A stretch of DNA of 60,000 nucleotides from Branchiostoma floridae. Its lineage: Eukaryota; Chordata; Leptocardii; Amphioxiformes; Branchiostomatidae. The notes under the pieces were generated by a model. The model had not been told where the DNA came from. It worked only from the letters and a program-made list of their open reading frames with translations, and searched no databases. The position numbers and the translations under genes are program-made. Location: positions 3,916,706 to 3,976,705 of the forward strand of contig NC_049983.1 in the NCBI RefSeq assembly GCF_000003815.2, read 5' to 3'. This document shows positions 1 to 60,000 of this stretch, one piece after another (position 1 is the first letter of the stretch; each line of letters opens with the position of its first letter).

Positions 1-440
1 ATTCAATGATAGAGAAATAATATTCAATAGTACATTGTACTAGTGGTTGTTATACACTGTAACACATTGTATTCGTATTGTAACTAGATCTTATCTAGAT
101 CTGTAACTATACAGCAAAACTAACGATGTCGCGGGTTCCTCTCTCAGCACTCGGAAGTCTTGTGCCGAAGTTACGACTCCGCACTAGGTGTGTCCGCAGT
201 GCACTTCAGCACTGGGAAACTCCGAATCAGCACTGGAAACCGAGTGCTGAGAGGGTGCCCTTTTTGGACCCCAAGTGTATGCATAGCCTGGCCTTATGGA
301 TTTTTAAAGCTAAATTTGAGTAACTGACATTCTATCATTCTACTAAGCTCAGAGTGAATTGGACAGAAGGCAGCACAGTTTGATCATGATGTGGGTGGGG
401 TGGTTACAGACCGGTTAGACTGGTGAGGCCGGTGAGGCTA
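1..440. other. upstream flank with a short inverted repeat
   Basis: No gene is recognised. CTCTCAGCACTCGG at 141-154 is matched by its reverse complement at about 240-254, giving a roughly 115-bp stem-loop or a very small TIR element. The 65-codon ORF across it shows no family resemblance. Confidence 0.5.
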
Positions 441-1433
441 GGGTTTACGGAAAAGCCTGGGCCCAGGAGCTGGGCTGGCTAGCCTGAAAGACTACCTTTT
501 CTGGGCCCCAAGGCTATGCATGGGGTTTGGCCTGCAGCTGAAGTTTTTTTAATAAAAAAACTGGGTCAATGACAATCCCAGCTGTGGGTGGGATGGGGCT
601 GGGATGGGGAAAGGTAACAGTTGATCATATTGCTGGGCTTGCAATGAATAACTAAACCAAGACTGGAAGAAAACAATCATAAACTAAATTCCAAGTATTC
701 AACAGAAAATGCTGGAAATGTTAAGACTGAAGGGGAGGGGTACTAGGCGAAATAAAGAATACTAGGATGGGTCAGGAAATGATAGCGCACAACATCAAAT
801 TCAAAACAGATGTCATGCATGTATGAGAGTGTGTGTCACTGTGTGTGTGTTTGTACATGAAATTTCTTTGTAGAAAAACTGGGTCAGTGGTAACCCAAGA
901 CAACAGTTGGTCCTCTAGGATAGGGGCTGTTTGCCAAAACATCAAATTTGAAACAGATGTCTCAAACGTCAAGAGTCAGTGAGCATGGATGTAGGAATGG
1001 ATGTATGTTATGTGTTTATATGTGTCAATTGTATGTGAGGGGGGGGGTGTATAATATGATGTGTAACGTTGGTCTTGTCGTGCTATTCGTTTCTCTCATG
1101 CAGGACAATTACTGATAGCCACTATAAGTATTGTAGGAATGACTGCCATTATAGTCAAAGGAAAAGTAAATGTACTAATAACCCTTGAAGTTACAGTAGT
1201 TGATGTTGATTGTTCATTGCTGTAAACCATTGAACCCCAATCCCCCATAGATATGACCTGTTGCCTTCTGTCCAATGCACCCTGCATGCACTGGAATTGT
1301 CGGTTACTCAGTTGTAGGTTTTAAAAAATCTAAGAATGGGTCAAACCTACCCATCAATAGCCTTGGGGCCCAAAAAGGGTGGCCTGGCTAGCCTACAGGC
1401 TAGCCTGCTGGGCCCAGGCTTTTCCGTAAACCC
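441..1433. mobile_element. nonautonomous TIR element with 9-bp target duplication
   Basis: GGGTTTACGGAAAAGCCTGG (441-460) recurs as its exact reverse complement at the right end (1414-1433); the match continues through GGCCCAG. The element is bordered by GTGAGGCTA at 432-440 and again at 1434-1442. A perfect 9-bp duplication suggests the Mutator or Merlin groups. No transposase is seen in the 993 bp. Confidence 0.8.
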
Positions 1434-1442
1434 GTGAGGCTA

Positions 1443-2361
1443 TGGGACCGGTGAGGTGAGGTGAGGAGACTGATTCATCATTGCCATATCCCAACTCAAC
1501 ACGTCCCCCACCCCATGAATATGACCAAACTCGCCTTCTGTTCAACGCAACCTAAGCTGGAATTTCTGAAACCTAGTTTTACCTTTAACAGTTTAATTAG
1601 GGGGTTAAACCCCCATGCACACCCTTGGGCCCAAAAAGGGACTAGTATTTTTTCTGCCAACCCTCCTAATAAACCATGGGTAAAAAAAATTGTACTCGTG
1701 GCCCATGAGTTATCGACAGTAATGGCTGTAGTCAAACTGGTTTGGCATGTCCCTTTCATCTATCAATAAGTGAAAGATTGGTTGACTTTTGCCCTCACTA
1801 GTGTTACTCATTAAAGTTGCATATTTATTTCAAATGAAGCAGCATTAGTCCGGTATGAGACCTTAAAGGTTCTGGAAAGTGATAAATGTTGGGCTGGCCG
1901 CTAGAAGCACGATTTAGTCTGGCTAGCATATTATGTTACACTCCTAAATATCAATGCAACCACCGTCAAAAGTAAGGTGCAAAACTACAATCTCGGGGGC
2001 ACAAAAGTTCATACTCATTGTATATTCAAGAGTGCAAAAGACAATCATTGCAATATGGTATCATATTGTCTGACGTACATGTTTATGAATTTTTTTTCCC
2101 TTGTGCCTGCTGGGTACACTTATTTGAAAAAGGAGCTGACCTATACTAGTACATACATATACAAATTTTTAATGACTCGATCTTGTGATTCAGTGCTTAC
2201 TTTATTCAGGTTTTTCCATCTTATCTTTCAGTCCCACAAGTCTGTCTGAGACTTGCCACAAGTCAGGGGTGCGTATTTCAATTGAGTTGTTAAAAAAAAA
2301 TATGGTAGCCTGTAAGGTCTGGACACGTCAGTTGGTCGCTATATATGAACACCACTGTTAC
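1443..2361. other. upstream DNA, diverged element fragment then unique AT-rich sequence
   Basis: About 1484-1640 resembles, with substitutions, the right part of the preceding element (GGGCCCAAAAAGGG and the ATGACC..CTTCTGT stretch). Beyond this I see nothing recognisable. The DDX60 promoter and any noncoding first exon may lie here, but no TATA box or factor site could be supported. Confidence 0.4.
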
Positions 2362-3168
2362 TAGAGCTGTGTGCCTTAACAAATAAGTAGGTACAGGTAC
2401 AGGAAACGCTAGTTCACCTTTATCCGATGGTTAACCTATATATAGAAAAAACAATTTGAAAGTATTGGGGGATATTTGACAGACTGTGGTTTCAAACCGT
2501 ATATTGAATATCTTGCAATTTCAAACGTCCTTTGACTTGATACTGTATCCCTAATTACCTTGTTTTTTAAAAAAAAACGGATATAGGTTACCCCACAAAT
2601 AAAGGTGAACTAGCGTTACACACTGGTTTAGGTACAGGTCCGGATCTGAAGCTGTACCTAAGACGCACTTAACCCATTCAAATAATGGCTGATCTTCGAT
2701 GACGACAAAAGCATGTTTGAACAGATATATACAGTGTTAAATTGCACTTAATAGACACGAGGCTATTGCATAGGATCTATAATTCCTCACCATCAACACC
2801 ACTAGTAGGGAGTATTTTATGGAAACTAAGACGAAAATTGTCCCCATGTTGACAACAAGAAACCCGGTGTAAAAATGCATTTTTCCTGAATGCTAACATG
2901 TTTACAAAATGTCCCTGCAAGTTTGGAATGTGCTTTTTACGATTTGAAGGCCCTGTTTGCACTAATTTGAAGTGAAACCTTTTGTCAGTTTCCTTGTAAT
3001 AAGTGCTAAGTGACAGATAGGCAATCCCTCTGTGCAGTTACATGTGTTGTGGATTAAATAGGTGCAGTACCGGTACACCAGGGTTCTGGTACTTTCGACC
3101 TACTGCCACCAGTATCTAATTGATTGTACTGGTACTGTACTGGTACAATATACCGGTACACAGCTCTA
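2362..3168. mobile_element. hAT-like TIR element (TAGAGCTGTGT family), copy 1
   Basis: Left end TAGAGCTGTGTGCC and right end GGTACACAGCTCTA are inverted. The interior is rich in GGTACAGGTAC and GGTCCGGA steps and matches, in opposite orientation, the copy at 43471-43991. It ends 60 bp before the DDX60 start codon. A clean 8-bp duplication is not visible in this copy. Confidence 0.65.
2405..2617. mobile_element. MITE (CTAGTTCACCTTTATCC family), nested
   Basis: AACGCTAGTTCACCTTTATC and its reverse complement bound 213 bp, with an inner inverted GGTTAACCTATAT/ATATAGGTTACC pair. It interrupts the hAT-like element. Relatives are at about 38291-38502, 42644-42862 and 45927-46893. Confidence 0.75.
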
Positions 3169-3227
3169 ACACAGTTGAATTTGTTTTGTGTAAAATCATT
3201 AAACTTTGATTTGAACTCTCAGAAGAG

Positions 3228-56911
<53,684 letters not shown>

Positions 56912-57970
56912 GTGCATACTTAAATGCAACCTGGAAAGAGTTTGTGCCAGATAATTTTCACAAATATTATCGTTATTGTAACATTCGTTCACTTAGCCCT
57001 TACAGTGCCTAATGGCGAATATACCTGGTCAGCATGTATCCTTGTTGTTTCAGTAACACAGTATAATTTTTCAAAGGGAGGGCTTGCTAGCCCTTCCCTT
57101 AACTGTGAATGACGCAATTCATTAATGCACTAGACAGCAACATTGTAGATCAAATTAAAACATTAGTTTTAATAGGCCAAGAAATTGACTTTATTCTCTA
57201 AGGGTTTTTGATGAACAAAATTGATATTTGATGATCTGTAGTTTTGGAAGCAAATTTAAAATTTTCAACATATATTATCAATAGAGATGAACAGACATGG
57301 ACCAATTTAAGGAAAAGGTTAAAGATTAAATAATCTACCCAGATTTAAAGAAACATGGTCAGCTACAGTGTTGACATCTAGCAGTTACTAAAAGGAGCAA
57401 GTGAAATTTCATTGAAAGATAGGTGGGGTGTATTTTGTTTTTCATTTACTTCAAGGAAAAATAGTGGTGGTGATTCTGATAACCAATGGAAGAGATCTTT
57501 GTGGCATGAATAAGATATTAAGAGATATCCTTGTCCTCGGTTAATGACATTAAGCACCTGCTCGCTTGTGGTTGATGAGGCAAATACATGTTAAGTACTA
57601 ATAGTCAGCATACAAAATTACCTCAGTTCTGATTGATAACATGATCATAGAAAACCTGTGTCCTAACTCCAACTTGCGAATCAATATGTAGTGGTTACCT
57701 TGTCAGCTATTATTATCTTGCTGTCTTACAAATATCTTATTAATATTATAGTTGGCATATTGTCCTCAGATAAGTACTGCAGTTATCAACTGCTATCATC
57801 ATCATACAGAATACATCATCATCACTTTAGAAACATGACACTTAGTAGTGATTTATTGTAGTCTTGAAGTTCAATTTAAGTTGCAATTATCACATAATAA
57901 GGAAGTTTGGGTAATCAATAAGATTATACAAGAACATTGCTCAATGGTGCTAATAAAGGTAAAATGAATC
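56912..57970 (+). promoter_or_regulatory. DDX60 3' UTR with candidate polyA signal (AATAAA at 57952)
   Basis: After the stop codon the sequence is AT-rich and noncoding. AATAAA at 57952-57957 is a candidate polyadenylation signal seen downstream. The exact 3' end is not determined, and no mobile element is recognised here. Confidence 0.5.
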
Positions 57971-58149
57971 TGAAAATGCTGTATTTTTTATTGTCAGGGT
58001 GACTTCATTTTGTGGTATGAGCCTAAAAGGGGTAAGGAGATTCACTGTAAAAACAACTTTGTAGTGTACAATTATAGTACTGTACAGTATTGCAAACACA
58101 TATTCACAGTGGAGAGGTAGTGTTACTAATCAATTAACGCCTATGCACA
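57100..58149. other. 3' flank, no gene seen
   Basis: AT-rich sequence; apart from the polyA signal at 57952 nothing is recognised. Confidence 0.4.
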
Positions 58150-59795
58150 TCCACAGACCTATCCTTGGTACTAACAGGGTACACATTTCGTTCTTGTTGC
58201 TGACTCACATTCACACACGGGCGGGCAAACCTCTTCTTGGTGATAACTCGTATTCAAACATACTATCTGGTGGACAGATTTGTCCTTGGTGCTGACTCAC
58301 GTTCACATATGGAAGGCCAAACTTTTCTTTAATGCTGAATCACAGTCACACATGAGCTGATAGACCTGTCCTTGGTGCTGACTCACAATCACATATAGGC
58401 GGACAGACCTGTCCTTAATGTTGACTCACATTGCCAGAAAGGCGGACGGACCTGTCCTTGGTGCTGACTCACATTCACACATAGGCGGACAGACGTACCT
58501 TTGGTGCTGACTCACATTCACACATATGCAGACAGACCTGTCCTTGGTGCTAACACACATTCACACATCGGCGGACAGACCTGTCCTTGGTGCTGACTCA
58601 TTCTGACATAGGCAGACAGACCTGTCCTTGATGCTGACTCATAAGAACATTAAGCCGACAGACCTGTCCTTGGTGCTGACTCACATTCACACAATCGGGC
58701 AGACCTGTTCTTGGTGCAGATTCACATTCACACAGCGGCGGACAGACCTGTCCTTAGTGCTGACTCACATTCACACATAGAGGACAGACCTGTCCTTGGT
58801 GCTGACTCACATTCACACATAGGCCGACAGACCTGTCCTTAGTGCTGACTCACATTCACACATTGGCGAACAGACCTGTCCTTGGTGCTGACTCACATTC
58901 ACACATAGGCGGACAGACGTGCCTTTGGTGCTGACTCACATTCACACATATGCAGACAGACCTGTCCTTGGTGCTAACACACATCCACACATCGGCGGAC
59001 AGACCTGGCCTTGGTGCTGACTCATTCTAACATACGCAGACAGACCTGTCCTTGATGCTGACTCATAAGAACATTAAGCCGACAGACCTGTCCTTGGTGC
59101 TGACTCACATTCACACAATCGGGCAGACCTGTTCTTGGTGCAGACTCACATTCACACAGCGGCGGACAGACCTGTCCTTAGTGCTGACTCACATTCACAC
59201 ATAGAGGACAGACCTGTCCTTGGTGCTGACTCACATTCACACATAGGCGGACAGACCTGTCCTTGATGCTGACTCACATTCACACATAGGCCGACAGACC
59301 TGTCCTTAGTGCTGACTTACATTCACACATTGGTGAACAGACCTGTCCTTGGTGCTGACTCACATTCACACATAGGCCGACAGACCTGTCCTTGGTGCTG
59401 ACTCACATTTACACACAGACGGACCAAACATGTCCTTGGTGTTGAATGACATTCACACAGGCGAATAGACCTGTCCTTGGTGCTGACTCCCATTCATAAA
59501 TAGGCGGACAGACCTGTCCTTTGTGCTGACTCACATTCACACATAGACGGTCAGACCTGTCATAGATGCTGACTCACTTTCACACATCGGCAGACAGACC
59601 TGTTCTTTGTGCTGACTCACATTCACACATAGACGGACAGACCTGTCATAGGTGCTGACTCACATTCACACAAAATTCCTTGGTGCTGACTCAAATTCAC
59701 ACATAGGAAGACCTGCCCTTGGTGCTGACTCACATTCACACATAGGCAGACAGACATGTTCTTTGTGCTGTTCCCATTCACACATACATAGACAT
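58150..59795. repeat. about 43-bp minisatellite with 424-bp higher-order repeat
   Basis: The unit contains GACAGACCTGTCCTTGGTGC followed by TGACTCACATTCACACATAG, with about 37 copies. 58491-58863 and 58915-59287 match at an offset of 424 bp, sharing the same variant units (for example CATAAGAACATTAAGCCGAC and CACAATCGGGCAG), so a block of about ten units was duplicated. No long ORF. Confidence 0.93.
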
Positions 59796-60000
59796 ACGAA
59801 CAATATTACGGCCACTTTTAAATCCTCTACATGTTTAAATATATCAAGGTGATGAAGTCGCATTTTCTACTACTGAACTGTTTCATAAAAGTAGTGGATT
59901 GCTCTTTTGTAACGATTTCGTTGTGAGCTGTTGCTGTGAGTTGTTTTACTTTAATTTAAAGCGGATTACAGATAACCGATGGACAGTGATGTCGAGAATC

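Overview
This window looks like animal nuclear DNA, most likely from a lancelet (amphioxus, Branchiostoma). It holds one large intron-rich gene whose exons follow chordate DDX60, set among many short TIR elements, a YR retrotransposon with an SGNH-hydrolase ORF, non-LTR tails and minisatellites. The organism call is an inference from gene content and repeat style; no taxonomic marker is present. Six N gaps (8725-8824, 9849-10048, 11261-11360, 13471-14324, 15321-15439, 31617-31716) show a draft assembly, and five of them fall in or beside the retrotransposon.

The gene is a + strand DDX60-type DExD/H-box (Ski2-like) RNA helicase. I could place 39 coding exons from 3228 to 56911, with a deduced protein of about 1,866 residues. 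The order is: acidic N-terminus, a PIN-like region (exons 3-4), a helical middle region, RecA1 (exons 18-21: Walker [13 protein letters not shown] box, SAT motif), a long linker with a Lys/Glu-rich segment, RecA2 (exons 29-31: YHHAGM, an altered motif V, QMSGRAGRRG), and the winged-helix/C-terminal region. Exon phases agree throughout except at the exon 9/10 junction, which is off by one base. A candidate polyadenylation signal lies at 57952.

Layout. 1-3227: upstream DNA with a 993-bp TIR element (9-bp target duplication) and an hAT-like element. 3228-7892: exons 1-6. 7893-18192: intron 6, enlarged by a Ngaro/DIRS-group tyrosine-recombinase retrotransposon (Gag-like, RT-RNase H, YR, two identical copies of a hydrolase 5' half, 202-bp terminal repeats), with signs of tandem insertion or misassembly. 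18193-31149: exons 7-17; exon 16 is flanked by two inverted, roughly 98% identical 1.1-kb TIR elements that could pair in the pre-mRNA. 31150-33511: a SINE, a foldback element and a 24-bp minisatellite. 33512-56911: helicase and C-terminal exons interspersed with MITEs of at least eight families. 56912-58130: 3' UTR and plain flank. 58150-59795: a roughly 43-bp minisatellite with a 424-bp higher-order repeat.

I see no second host gene, no tRNA or rRNA gene and no CRISPR array. The most interesting points are the exon-16 inverted-repeat arms inside a gene of the antiviral RNA-sensing family, the motif V changes in that helicase, and the hydrolase-bearing Ngaro-type element.
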